Source of the DNA: Soonwooa buanensis
GTDB lineage: Bacteria > Bacteroidota > Bacteroidia > Flavobacteriales > Weeksellaceae
Assembly: GCF_900167905.1 (NCBI RefSeq)
Contig: NZ_FUYZ01000008.1
Location: forward strand, 62,001-126,000
Reading direction: 5' to 3'
Length of the DNA: 64,000 bases
Shown: positions 26,312 through 34,864 of the stretch, in pieces
Position numbering within the stretch: the stretch's first letter is position 1
Layout: each line of letters starts with the position of its first letter
The notes under the pieces: model-generated
What the model was told of the DNA's origin: nothing
The model's input: the letters and a program-made list of their open reading frames with translations, nothing else
The model's database searches: none
Position numbers and translations under genes: made by a program

Positions 26312-29065
26312 ATGAAAAAAAGCCTACTAATTCTTGGAAGTATAACAATATTTGCAACAAATATGCTTTATGCTCAAGATTTTGTAAAGTCTAAGACAAT
26401 TAATGAAAAGGGGAATATTAATCTTATTACCTTTTCTGAAGGGTCAAATTTATCGAAAAGTAATACTCAAAATATCCTAAAAGATGTTCTGAAGCTTTCC
26501 GATGAATCGAGTATGAAAAAAGTTAATGAAGTTAGATATAATTCTGATTTCGTGACTGAAAAATTTGCACATTATATTAACGGTATTCGTGTTGAAGGAA
26601 GCACATACAATGTTAATTATAAAGGTGATAAGCTTATAAGCATGAGTGGAGAGGTTTTTACAACAAATGATATTATATCGAAACCTCAAATTTCGGAAAG
26701 TAATGCTTTTGCAAGTGCATTAAAAAAAGTAAATGCTCAAAGATACATGTGGGAGAATGCTGCATATTCTGCAAAAACAGGCTACACAAAGCCAAAAGCA
26801 GAGCTAGTCTATCTTCCTGTCGAGACTCTAGGTCAAATGTCCAAGCTAATCTTAGCTTACAAATTTGACATCTATGCTGCTAAACCTATGAGTAGAGGTT
26901 ACGTATACATTGACGCAACATCTGGCGACTTTGTATCATACAATGCGATCATGAAACATGCACACAGTAAAAGCGAGTCAAATGATCTAATTGCTACTAA
27001 TAGAAATCAAGCAACAACGTCTAAAATTGAAATTCCAGAATCTTACAAAGCAACAAGCCTTGAACTAGGAAATGCTGCAACACGTTACAGTGGCGCTCGC
27101 CAAATTGAAACCAAACTAGTTAATGGGCAGTATATTTTAGCATCAGAAAGTCGTAAAGTTTATACAAAAAATTCTAATAAAACAGATGATATAGAATCTG
27201 CTACTGAGTTTGTTGATAACGATAACAACTGGACTGCGGCAGAATTTGACAATTCTAATTTTGATAATGCTGCGTTAGATGCACATTGGGGCGTTTCTAA
27301 TACGTATGACTATTTCAAATCAACTTTTAATAGAGATAGTTTTGACAATGCAGGAGCAGAAATAAATAGTTATGTACATTTCTACGAAAAATTGGAAAAT
27401 GCAGCTTGGTCAGGCGCAGAAATGGTATATGGCGATGGTGATGTTTATTTTAAACCTTTGACTGCTTTTGATGTTACAGCGCACGAACTAGGACACGCAG
27501 TATGTCAGTATACAGCAAATCTAGCTTACGAGAGAGAACATGGCGCTATTAATGAAGGACTTTCTGATATTTGGGCTGCTATTATTGAGCATAAGTATGC
27601 GCCAGAAAAACAGCCTTTTTTAATTGGTGAAGATATCACGAACGTGGCACCTGGATTCATCAGATCGATGAGTAACCCAAAATCTGCAACACTTTCTAAA
27701 CAACCAGACACTTATAAAGGTCAATATTGGCAACCTGCAACTAAAGCTGAGGGTTGTACAATACCAAGCGAAGAAGCTAATGATTATTGTGGTGTACATA
27801 CTAACAGTGGCGTTCTTAACCATTGGTTTTATATCCTAGTTTCAGGAAAAACAGGAACTAATGATGTCGGAAGTAGCTATAATGTTACAGGAATCGGATG
27901 GGAAAAAGCTGCCAATATTGTTTATAGATTAGAGTCTTCTTTCTTAACAGAGTTTTCGACTTATAAAAACACAAGAGACTTTGCAATACAAGCTGCTAAA
28001 GAGTTGTATGGTGACACTTCAGCAGAAGCAATAGCTGTACAAGATGCTTTTTATGCTGTTGGTGTTGGGACAAAACATTTAACAACTCCTGATACGCAAG
28101 CGCCTACAACACCTACTAATCTAGTAGCAAGTAATGTAAAAGCAACAACTGCGACGTTAACATGGGCAGGATCCACAGATAACGAAAAAGTCGAAGGTTA
28201 TATCGTATACGGTAATAACGAAGAACTTGCGCGTACAACCGAATTAACAGTTGATCTTTTTGGGTTAACAGTTAATACCGATTATAATATGACGGTAAAA
28301 GCATACGACGATGCAAATAATCTGTCAGCAGCTAGTAATATTGTAAGTTTCAAAACAGCAGCTTCATTGCAATATTGTACTGCTAAATCACTTAATGCAA
28401 CAGAAGAAAACATCGGTCGTGTCGTTCTTAATACCTTGGATAAATCGAGTACAGGGACTGCTGGATACGAAGATTTTTCAAACTTATCTACCGATCTAGT
28501 TGTTGGCGAGACCTATCAGCTAGAAATCCATCCTTTATTCCCACAAGGAGGAAGTTCTGCTGAGACTTATGGCGCTTATATCGACTGGAACAACGATGGT
28601 AGCTTCTCTGGAGCTAATGAAATGATTGGAGGTTCTGGCTTGCCAACATTTAACAAACCATTCAAAATACCATTTACTGTACCAAGCAGTGCTATTAAAA
28701 ACCAAAAATTAAGAATGAGATTGGTTTTACAGTATGCTGGTTTCGGGACAGATCCTTGTAGAACTTTTGACTATGGACAAGTGGAAGATTACTCTGTGAA
28801 AGTTACTAGTAATTTAGGAACAATCGATACCACAGCTTCTACAACCACAATCTATCCAAACCCTACGAAAGATAGTATTAACATCCAAACAGGACAAAGT
28901 ACAACTTACGATCAATTCGAAATCGTAAATGCTGCTGGTCAAATCATTAAAACTGGAAAACTTTCTGGTTCTATTATCGATGTTAAAGCTTTACCTGTCG
29001 GCCAATACATTTTGAAACTTACTGGTAAAGATGCATCTTCTGTACACAAGTTTATTAAAAACTAA
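26312..29065 (+). CDS. Thermolysin-like M4 metalloprotease exported by type IX secretion
   Basis: A secreted zinc protease of 917 residues. A signal peptide (about 1-21) is followed by an FTP/PepSY-type propeptide (about 40-200), then the M4 catalytic domain with HELGH near residue 390 and the third ligand in EGLSDIWA. After that come a fibronectin type III domain (about 595-685, starting APTTPTNLVAS), a GEVED domain (YGAYIDWNNDGSF ... GQVEDYSVKV) and a Por sorting domain (YPNPTKDSINIQ ... YILKLTG). Likely role: extracellular protein degradation for nutrition. The 247 bases upstream contain no ORF and no clear promoter match. Confidence 0.94.
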   Translation: MKKSLLILGSITIFATNMLYAQDFVKSKTINEKGNINLITFSEGSNLSKSNTQNILKDVLKLSDESSMKKVNEVRYNSDFVTEKFAHYINGIRVEGSTYNVNYKGDKLISMSGEVFTTNDIISKPQISESNAFASALKKVNAQRYMWENAAYSAKTGYTKPKAELVYLPVETLGQMSKLILAYKFDIYAAKPMSRGYVYIDATSGDFVSYNAIMKHAHSKSESNDLIATNRNQATTSKIEIPESYKATSLELGNAATRYSGARQIETKLVNGQYILASESRKVYTKNSNKTDDIESATEFVDNDNNWTAAEFDNSNFDNAALDAHWGVSNTYDYFKSTFNRDSFDNAGAEINSYVHFYEKLENAAWSGAEMVYGDGDVYFKPLTAFDVTAHELGHAVCQYTANLAYEREHGAINEGLSDIWAAIIEHKYAPEKQPFLIGEDITNVAPGFIRSMSNPKSATLSKQPDTYKGQYWQPATKAEGCTIPSEEANDYCGVHTNSGVLNHWFYILVSGKTGTNDVGSSYNVTGIGWEKAANIVYRLESSFLTEFSTYKNTRDFAIQAAKELYGDTSAEAIAVQDAFYAVGVGTKHLTTPDTQAPTTPTNLVASNVKATTATLTWAGSTDNEKVEGYIVYGNNEELARTTELTVDLFGLTVNTDYNMTVKAYDDANNLSAASNIVSFKTAASLQYCTAKSLNATEENIGRVVLNTLDKSSTGTAGYEDFSNLSTDLVVGETYQLEIHPLFPQGGSSAETYGAYIDWNNDGSFSGANEMIGGSGLPTFNKPFKIPFTVPSSAIKNQKLRMRLVLQYAGFGTDPCRTFDYGQVEDYSVKVTSNLGTIDTTASTTTIYPNPTKDSINIQTGQSTTYDQFEIVNAAGQIIKTGKLSGSIIDVKALPVGQYILKLTGKDASSVHKFIKN

Positions 29066-29100
29066 TAGGCAGTTACATAAATCGTAAAAGTGAAAGGAAA

Positions 29101-29131
29101 TGCGGGCAATTTTGTCCGCATTTTTATTTTT
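29101..29131 (+). terminator. Terminator after the M4 protease
   Basis: TGCGGGCAA (29101-29109) pairs with TTGTCCGCA (29112-29120) with one G-T wobble, followed by T5ATTTTTT. It abuts the convergent gene. Confidence 0.85.
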
Positions 29132-29544
29132 TAAAACCTAATTTCAACACCAATGTTTGTAGTTTTTGGACTAAAATTATTGACTTGTTGATAAGTTAAA
29201 CTTGGTTTAAGTTGAATACTTTTCCCTTTGTGATGGCTTGCAATAATGTAAAATGGCACCGATCCAATCATCGACATTCCTCCCAATGTCAAAAACAGAT
29301 AACCAAAAGTTTCCCCAGTGGTAAAAAATGAATTTGCACTCCCAGAGCCATCATCTATCAATAACAAAATACCACCCAAAGCACTTGCAGTAGCTCCTGC
29401 AATCAACATTATTTTTGCTGTCTTTTTATTTGCTAAATAGCGTTCAAAATGGTAATTTGAAGCTATTGTACTGTCCACTTTTTTAACTTGAGTTTTTCCA
29501 AATCCACAAATTAAAACCGAAACAATAAAGAATAAATTTTTCAT
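29131..29544 (-). CDS. Small membrane protein, tandem paralogue 1
   Basis: No family recognised. The 137-residue product has a signal-like N-terminus (about 1-18), two hydrophobic segments (about 44-63 and 78-104, the second containing GGMSMIGSVPFYIIAS), and a C-terminal segment reading KGKSIQLKPSLTY. It is paralogous to the next gene, with the same layout and shared GGxxxxIxSxPFYII and KSxxxxPS motifs. The two are separated by 10 bases and are surely one operon. The C-termini resemble the last strands of small outer-membrane or surface proteins, but this is weak. Confidence 0.72.
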   Translation of the reverse strand: MKNLFFIVSVLICGFGKTQVKKVDSTIASNYHFERYLANKKTAKIMLIAGATASALGGILLLIDDGSGSANSFFTTGETFGYLFLTLGGMSMIGSVPFYIIASHHKGKSIQLKPSLTYQQVNNFSPKTTNIGVEIRF

Positions 29545-29554
29545 TTCTCTGTTT

Positions 29555-29965
29555 TTAAAATTGAATTAAAACCCCAGCTTGTGCAAAATTTTCTTGAACT
29601 AAAATCGGTTTCTGAAAAGAAATACTCGGACTAATTTTTAAAGATTTTCTTTTGTTAATGTACGAAATAATATAAAATGGGATAGAGGCGATAGCGGCTA
29701 AAGCTCCTCCCGTAATCATATTGATTCCAATTATTTGCGATTCCGAAAAAAATAATCCTGAAGGATGTCCCGAAACCAACAAAAATGTCCCTACAGTCGC
29801 CAATCCAGCTCCAGAAAGCGCAATAATATTGGCCATTTTCTTTTTTCTTATCGATTTTGTTAGATAAGTATTTGAGGCTTGCGAAAGAGAATCTTGTTTC
29901 CCCTCTTGCGCTTGAAAATTAGTGTTACATAAAAACAATAAAAGACATAAAATAAAAGTTTTCAT
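29555..29965 (-). CDS. Small membrane protein, tandem paralogue 2
   Basis: No family recognised. Starting at ATG 29965 (a TTG lies two codons upstream) it is 136 residues: a signal peptide ending in NFQAQ, two hydrophobic segments (about 46-64 and 80-104), and the tail KRKSLKISPSISFQKP. Layout and key residues match the gene at 29131-29544, so this is a tandem duplication now well diverged. It is transcribed first. A Crp/Fnr gene lies 55 bases upstream on the same strand. Confidence 0.72.
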   Translation of the reverse strand: MKTFILCLLLFLCNTNFQAQEGKQDSLSQASNTYLTKSIRKKKMANIIALSGAGLATVGTFLLVSGHPSGLFFSESQIIGINMITGGALAAIASIPFYIISYINKRKSLKISPSISFQKPILVQENFAQAGVLIQF

Positions 29966-30019
29966 AATCAATTTTTATTCGAAATAAGTCAATTATTCCG
30001 CCTAAAAAAATGATTGAAA

Positions 30020-30601
30020 TCAAGAGTTTGATTTTTTCTTACATCGCGAAAAGGTCTCAGGTGTTATTTGTAAATAAGTTGCAATCACTTTATCTGTGAG
30101 TCTTTGTGATAATGCTGTTTGTTCTTTTAAAAAAATATCAACCTTTTCTTGTGGCGAATATGAGGTCAAAAATTCGATTCTTTTGATCTGAAAATTCTGA
30201 AATTTTTCCAATATCTGTAAATAGACTTTCTCAAATTTTGAATTTTCAGAAATCAACTTTCGAAAGTTTTCGTTAAAAATTCTCAATAAACTTCCGTGTT
30301 CCAAAGCTTGGATAAAAGCTGGCGAAGCCACTTTTTCCTGAAAACTGATCAAAATTGTACAAAACTCGCCTTCCGAAACGATTAATCGTGTAAACTCTGA
30401 AGCGTTGGCATTAAGGTGAAACGTCCGCAAAATACCTTTGTTAACGAAGTATAAATAGTGACAAACTTCATCGGAATTGAGCAAAAATTCATTCTTTTTA
30501 AAACTTTGAATTTCAAAATGAGCTTGTATTTCGTTAAGTTCTTCTTGCGAAAAATTAGAAATTTCTTGAAGTTTTGTCTTTAATAAATCAAATTCGGACA
30601 T
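30020..30601 (-). CDS. Crp/Fnr-family transcription regulator
   Basis: A 193-residue regulator with an N-terminal cyclic-nucleotide-binding-type beta barrel (about residues 20-120, including LLNSDEVCHYLYFVNKGILR) and a C-terminal helix-turn-helix (about 150-190, QRLTDKVIATYLQITPETFSR). No cysteine cluster for an Fe-S centre is visible, and the barrel lacks a clear phosphate-binding RSxxA-type cAMP motif, so the ligand is unknown. Such short Crp-like regulators are common in Flavobacteriia. It may control the two downstream paralogues. Confidence 0.87.
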   Translation of the reverse strand: MSEFDLLKTKLQEISNFSQEELNEIQAHFEIQSFKKNEFLLNSDEVCHYLYFVNKGILRTFHLNANASEFTRLIVSEGEFCTILISFQEKVASPAFIQALEHGSLLRIFNENFRKLISENSKFEKVYLQILEKFQNFQIKRIEFLTSYSPQEKVDIFLKEQTALSQRLTDKVIATYLQITPETFSRCKKKSNS

Positions 30602-30640
30602 ATAAATTCTTATAGAACTAATTTAAATTTTTTTCTAAAA

Positions 30641-31342
30641 CTAAATAAACTTACTAACATCAAAACTCAAAATTTTTGCAATTTCTAAAAATTCTGGATT
30701 GACGTCTAGGCTTGCATTTATAGAAATATTTTCCTTCGTTATTGGATGCATAAAATTGAGCTGATGCGAATGCAGAGGCATCGCCGTAATATTGAAAGTT
30801 TGCAGCCACAACTTATTTTGCTTGTTGCAACCATGTTTTCGGCAACCCAAAATGGGATGCAAAATATGTTTAAAATGCTTCCTCAGTTGATGAAATCTTC
30901 CCGTTTCAGGAATCGCTTCAACTAATGAATATCGAGAAGTTTGATGTTTTCTAAAAGGTAAATCGATTTCTGAGGTTTGCAAACGACGATAATACGTAAT
31001 TGCATTTTGGATCACTTCATTTTCGTTTGCCAAGTCATAATCGATGGTTTCCTCTTCTTTTGTCCATCCTCGTAAAATCGCAATATATTTTTTTTCAACA
31101 TCTCGACTCATGAACTGGTCGCTGATGAGTTTTAAGGTTTCTTTATCTAATGCAAATAATAAAACGCCCGAAGTTTTTCTGTCTAATCGATGGACGAGAT
31201 GCACTTTCTGACCAATTTGGTTTGTTAGTTTTTCTACCGCATATTCATCTGCGGGTCCTGCGTAATAGGATTTGTGCACCAACAATCCGCTTGGTTTATT
31301 GATGGCGATAAGATATTCGTCGCGATACAGAATTTCTAACAT
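30641..31342 (-). CDS. RluA-family pseudouridine synthase (TruC-like)
   Basis: Isomerises a specific uridine in tRNA or rRNA. The catalytic motif HRLDRKTSGVLLFA has the nucleophilic Asp. LYRDEYLIAINKPSGLLVH opens the domain and VEAIPETGRFHQLRKHFKH is the second family signature. There is no S4 domain, and the 233-residue length fits TruC (tRNA U65). I chose ATG 31342, since MLEILYRDEY is the family start. A longer reading to 31393 would run over the promoter. Confidence 0.9.
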   Translation of the reverse strand: MLEILYRDEYLIAINKPSGLLVHKSYYAGPADEYAVEKLTNQIGQKVHLVHRLDRKTSGVLLFALDKETLKLISDQFMSRDVEKKYIAILRGWTKEEETIDYDLANENEVIQNAITYYRRLQTSEIDLPFRKHQTSRYSLVEAIPETGRFHQLRKHFKHILHPILGCRKHGCNKQNKLWLQTFNITAMPLHSHQLNFMHPITKENISINASLDVNPEFLEIAKILSFDVSKFI

Positions 31343-31346
31343 TTTG

Positions 31347-31354
31347 CAAAAATA
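31347..31354 (-). promoter_or_regulatory. -7 element four bases before the pseudouridine synthase ATG
   Basis: TATTTTTG on the minus strand fits TAnnTTTG and ends four bases before the start codon. If used, the transcript would have almost no leader. Confidence 0.4.
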
Positions 31355-31435
31355 GAGATTTCTTGTAGAAATTTTTAATGCGTGTTTAAACAAAAAATTT
31401 ATAAAATGATGAAAAACAAAAGTCCAATTTTTACA

Positions 31436-31443
31436 TACTTTTG
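31436..31443 (+). promoter_or_regulatory. -7 element for the DUF389 gene
   Basis: TACTTTTG fits TAnnTTTG, 16 bases before ATG 31460 and inside the longer possible reading frame. It therefore supports the shorter start. Confidence 0.45.
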
Positions 31444-31459
31444 TTATAAAATCAATTTG

Positions 31460-32509
31460 ATGAGTTTATTCAACATTATAAACCTGTTTCGGCTTTCCAA
31501 GGAAGAAGAAGAAAAAGACACCTACAACGAGATTGAAGAAGGCATTCATTTTCGGGGTCACAATCTTTGGTTATTGGTTTGTGCGATGGCGATTGCATGC
31601 ATTGGTTTGAATGTTAACAGTCAAGCTGCGGTGATTGGAGCGATGCTGATTTCACCTTTGATGGGACCTGTTGTTGGGCTTTCGTTTGGACTTTCGATTC
31701 ATGATAAAAATTTGATTCGCCTTTCGGTTTGGAATTGGCTTATCATGATTGTTACTAGTCTTTTGGCGTCCACAATTTATTTTATGATTACGCCTTTTCA
31801 TTCGGAAACGAGTCAGTTGGAGGCTTTTAAAGAAGCCACAGTTTTCGATTGTATGATTGCGCTTTTCGGAGGTTTGGCTTGGTTTATTGGGATTACTCGA
31901 AAAGAAGCAATTAAAACTATTGCGGGAGTTGCGGTTGCGACGGCGTGTATTCCACCGCTTTGTACGGCTGGTTTTGGTTTAGCGAACGGAAATTGGGACT
32001 ATTTTTTCGGTGGTTTGTATTATTATTTGGTGAATTGTGTGTTTATCGGGATTGGAACGTGGATTTTGAGTATTGTTTTGGGTTATCAACGTTATTATTT
32101 ATTAAATTCTCAAGGGAAAAGTAAGCAGACCACTTTGATTATTACTGTTCTTTCGATTTTGGTTTTAACGCCAAGTATTTTTTTAACCGTTAAAAAATGG
32201 AATAAGGAGAATTTTAAAATCGAAGCCGATCAATACATCAATAAAATTGAAGACAGGACACCCGAAATAGCAATTGTAAATTATAAAGCCTTCAAAAAAG
32301 GTGATAAAAAATATTTGGATATTACAGTTCTGAACGACTCCACTTTTTTATCGAAAAACGAATTGTACGAACACGATATGTTGAATAAAGACATTGAGTT
32401 GGTTTGGCATTATTCTAAGCAAACAACATCTACAAGCAGCGAAATAAAATTTCTACAATCACAAATCAACGATTTGAAGCAAAAATTAAAAGAAACGGAA
32501 CAGAAATAA
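31460..32509 (+). CDS. DUF389 / TIGR00341 family membrane protein
   Basis: A polytopic inner-membrane protein of unknown function. HFRGHNLWLLVCAMAIACIG followed by AAVIGAMLISPLMGPVVGL is the conserved family core. Further hydrophobic segments lie at about residues 92-112, 130-145, 155-180 and 190-215, and a last one near 235-255. After these comes a soluble C-terminal domain ending in a short coiled coil (EIKFLQSQINDLKQKLKETEQK). I prefer ATG 31460 (349 residues). An in-frame ATG at 31382 would add 26 residues and overlap the promoter. Confidence 0.85.
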   Translation: MSLFNIINLFRLSKEEEEKDTYNEIEEGIHFRGHNLWLLVCAMAIACIGLNVNSQAAVIGAMLISPLMGPVVGLSFGLSIHDKNLIRLSVWNWLIMIVTSLLASTIYFMITPFHSETSQLEAFKEATVFDCMIALFGGLAWFIGITRKEAIKTIAGVAVATACIPPLCTAGFGLANGNWDYFFGGLYYYLVNCVFIGIGTWILSIVLGYQRYYLLNSQGKSKQTTLIITVLSILVLTPSIFLTVKKWNKENFKIEADQYINKIEDRTPEIAIVNYKAFKKGDKKYLDITVLNDSTFLSKNELYEHDMLNKDIELVWHYSKQTTSTSSEIKFLQSQINDLKQKLKETEQK

Positions 32510-32540
32510 AAAAGAGAATCGGTTACAATTCTCTTTTGAA
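32508..32540. terminator. Bidirectional terminator, DUF389 / DUF4177
   Basis: AAAAGAGAAT (32510-32519) pairs with ATTCTCTTTT (32528-32537), directly after the DUF389 stop. It overlaps the 3' end of the convergent gene. Confidence 0.72.
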
Positions 32541-32717
32541 AGTGTACATGCTTGAAAGGGATGTTCCCATTGAGCTAATTACTTTTACAGCTACAAGCTC
32601 CCAACCGTCTTGACCTAACTGGTTTAGTACTTCGTCGATTTCTTTTGTGGGAACTTCTGTACTCCAAACACTTTTAGATTTAACTTCAACAGTTTTGTAT
32701 TCGAAACGTTTTCTCAT
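32523..32717 (-). CDS. DUF4177 small protein
   Basis: A 64-residue soluble protein. The pattern FEYKTVEV ... LNQLGQDGWELVAVK ... YTFKREL matches DUF4177, a small alpha/beta family without assigned function. No signal peptide. It stands alone. Confidence 0.82.
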   Translation of the reverse strand: MRKRFEYKTVEVKSKSVWSTEVPTKEIDEVLNQLGQDGWELVAVKVISSMGTSLSSMYTFKREL

Positions 32718-33018
32718 ATCAAGTAAATTTTTCTAAAGATATTTAATTATTCTTTGTGTTGGGTTAATCGCAAGGAGAAACAAAGTTTTATGAAAGTGTA
32801 GCGCTTTATTTAAGGAAAACAAAGGCACTTCGTTTACTGAAGTAAAACAAAGAGTTCACTAAAAAAATCTCTTTTAAAAAATAGTATTGACAGAAGCCTT
32901 TCAGGGTTTCAAACCCTGAAAGGCTTTTTTATTCGATGAGACAAATCCAGATTTTTGAGGATTTGGGTGGTTCTTTATTGGACGACTTTCTCAACTGCGA
33001 CCAATTGCGGCCGCGATA
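32718..33018. other. Non-coding stretch with orphan hairpin
   Basis: No supportable gene. The motif AACAAAG occurs three times at about 32790-32865. A 15-bp perfect stem, AGCCTTTCAGGGTTT (32895-32909) against AAACCCTGAAAGGCT (32911-32925), is followed by T6. It looks like a strong rightward terminator, yet the nearest rightward gene ends 385 bases upstream and already has its own terminator. It may close a small RNA, or be a dispersed palindrome. Confidence 0.55.
32895..32931 (+). terminator. Orphan strong terminator-like hairpin
   Basis: 15-bp stem with TTTTTTA directly after the right arm. No rightward gene lies directly upstream. Function unassigned. Confidence 0.65.
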
Positions 33019-33103
33019 GAAGCGGCATCCTTTTGTCTGAGTGAGGCGGCGGAGCGCAGCGGAGCCGACCGACCGAAGACAAAAGATATAGCGGATAGCA
33101 CGA
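33019..33103 (+). repeat. GC-rich intergenic repeat, copy A
   Basis: A GC-rich island in AT-rich DNA. It shares GAAGCGGCATCCTTTT, a long GAGTGAGG-GGCGGAGCG-AGCGGAGCC block and AAAAGATATAGCG with the inverted copy at 52923-53011. CTTTTGTC (33030-33037) can pair with GACAAAAG (33078-33085). In copy B the same stem positions differ but still pair. It lies 85 bases upstream of glyS. No ORF or insertion-sequence features. Confidence 0.8.
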
Positions 33104-33136
33104 ATTGTCCGCCCAAATAATTTTGCAGTTCGACCG

Positions 33137-33167
33137 TTGACTAGGACAAAAGAAAAGCCTATTTTTG
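33137..33167 (+). promoter_or_regulatory. Promoter of glyS (-33 TTG and -7 TATTTTTG)
   Basis: TTG at 33137-33139 and TATTTTTG at 33160-33167, 20 bases apart, fit the Bacteroidota promoter TTG-N17-23-TAnnTTTG. The ATG follows 20 bases later. Confidence 0.7.
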
Positions 33168-33187
33168 CATAATAACTCATTGGAACT

Positions 33188-34729
33188 ATGGCAAAACAGG
33201 AAGACGTTTTTAAGAAAGTCGTGTCACACGCAAAAGAATATGGTTTTATTTTCCCTTCTAGCGAGGTGTACGACGGGCTTTCGGCAATATACGATTATGG
33301 ACAAAATGGTGCTGAACTAAAGAATAACATCAAGCAATATTGGTGGAAAGCAATGGTGCAGTTGAACGAAAATATCGTGGGAATTGATTCGGCGATTTTT
33401 ATGCATCCTACGATTTGGAAGGCTTCGGGACACGTTGATGCTTTCAATGATCCGTTAATTGATAATAAAGATTCTAAAAAACGTTTCCGCGCCGATGTTT
33501 TGGTTGAAGATTGGGCGGCGAAGCAGGAAGATAAAGCTGAAAAAGAAATAGAAAAAGCAGCGAAAAGATTCGGCGATGCTTTTAATAAAGCGGAATTTGA
33601 ATCGACCAATCCAAGAGTTTTGGAATACCGTGCAAAGCAAGATGCAGCGCTGAAAAGATTGGCTCGTTCATTAGAAAATAATGATTTGGCTGATGTGAAA
33701 GCTCTAATCGAAGAGTTGGAAATTGCTGATCCTGACACCGGTTCTAAAAACTGGACGGAAGTAAGACAATTCAACTTGATGTTCGGGACGAAATTGGGAG
33801 CTTCGGCGGATTCTGCAATGGATTTGTATCTGCGTCCAGAAACGGCCCAAGGGATTTTCGTAAACTATCTAAACGTACAAAAAACGTCAAGACATAAATT
33901 GCCTTTCGGGATTGCACAAATCGGAAAAGCTTTTAGAAATGAGATTGTTGCGAGACAATTTATTTTCAGAATGCGTGAATTCGAGCAAATGGAAATGCAA
34001 TTTTTCGTTCCACCAGGAACAGAATTGGAATTCTACGAGCAATGGAAAACAAAGCGTCTTAACTGGCATTTGGCTTTAGGTTTGGGACAAGAAAATTATA
34101 AATTCCACGACCACGAAAAGTTGGCGCATTACGCGAATGCTGCCGCTGATATTGAGTTTAAATTCCCTTTCGGATTTAAAGAATTGGAAGGTATCCACTC
34201 GAGAACGGATTTTGACCTTACAGCTCACGAAAAACATTCGGGTAAGAAATTACAATATTTCGATCCAGAAAGAAACGAAAGTTATGTTCCTTATGTTGTT
34301 GAAACATCTGTTGGTCTTGACAGATTGTTCTTAGCTATCTTCTCACATTGTCTAAAAGACGAAGTTTTGGAAGATGGATCTGAAAGAACAGTTCTATCTC
34401 TGCCACCAGCTTTGGCTCCAGTAAAAGCTGCGATTCTTCCGCTAATGAAGAAAGATGGTTTAGGCGAATACGCAGAAAAAATATTCAATGATTTGAAATA
34501 TGATTTCAATTTGATTTATGAAGAAAAAGATAGCATCGGTAAGCGTTACAGAAGAAATGATGCTTTGGGTACGCCTTTCTGTATTACGGTTGACCACGAT
34601 TCGTTAACAGACAACACGGTTACATTACGTGATCGTGACACGATGCAACAAGAGCGTGTTCCGGTTTCTGAACTGAGAAGAATTATCGACGAAAAAGTGA
34701 ATTTCAGAACGCTTTTGAGTAAAATTTAA
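33188..34729 (+). CDS. glyS: Glycyl-tRNA synthetase, single-chain type
   Basis: Class II synthetase charging tRNA-Gly, a cytosolic alpha2 enzyme of 513 residues. Motif 2 is in the stretch GIAQIGKAFRNEI, YLRPETAQGIFVNY is the glycine-site signature, and VVETSVGLDRLFLAIFSH is motif 3. The C-terminal anticodon-binding domain (about 410-513, LAPVKAAILPLMKK) is intact. A lysine/glutamate-rich insertion (about 115-190) is present, as in other bacterial members. Own promoter and terminator. Confidence 0.97.
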   Translation: MAKQEDVFKKVVSHAKEYGFIFPSSEVYDGLSAIYDYGQNGAELKNNIKQYWWKAMVQLNENIVGIDSAIFMHPTIWKASGHVDAFNDPLIDNKDSKKRFRADVLVEDWAAKQEDKAEKEIEKAAKRFGDAFNKAEFESTNPRVLEYRAKQDAALKRLARSLENNDLADVKALIEELEIADPDTGSKNWTEVRQFNLMFGTKLGASADSAMDLYLRPETAQGIFVNYLNVQKTSRHKLPFGIAQIGKAFRNEIVARQFIFRMREFEQMEMQFFVPPGTELEFYEQWKTKRLNWHLALGLGQENYKFHDHEKLAHYANAAADIEFKFPFGFKELEGIHSRTDFDLTAHEKHSGKKLQYFDPERNESYVPYVVETSVGLDRLFLAIFSHCLKDEVLEDGSERTVLSLPPALAPVKAAILPLMKKDGLGEYAEKIFNDLKYDFNLIYEEKDSIGKRYRRNDALGTPFCITVDHDSLTDNTVTLRDRDTMQQERVPVSELRRIIDEKVNFRTLLSKI

Positions 34730-34748
34730 GAGATAAAAATATTTAAAA

Positions 34749-34778
34749 ACAAAAACCTTTCTTCGGAGAGGTTTTTTG
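34749..34778 (+). terminator. Terminator after glyS
   Basis: AAAACCTTTC-TTCG-GAGAGGTTTT stem with a UUCG tetraloop and T6. The whole 30-base string is repeated exactly at 35660-35689. Confidence 0.9.
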
Positions 34779-34842
34779 CTTTTTTAAAACTAAAAATGAT
34801 TAGAATACGTTTTAAATAAAAACCTTATACTTTTTAAAATAA

Positions 34843-34850
34843 TATATTTG
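34843..34850 (+). promoter_or_regulatory. -7 element for the lipoprotein gene at 34865
   Basis: TATATTTG fits TAnnTTTG, 14 bases before the ATG. No -33 TTG at normal spacing. Confidence 0.45.
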
Positions 34851-34864
34851 TCAAAAATTTAAAA

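Noticed and set aside
31382-31459. 26-residue upstream extension of DUF389 protein
   Set aside because: It runs across the promoter region and the conserved family alignment begins after MSLFN.
32929-33180. Minus-strand 83-residue frame next to glyS
   Set aside because: It overlaps repeat copy A and the glyS promoter; composition is arginine-rich translation of the repeat.
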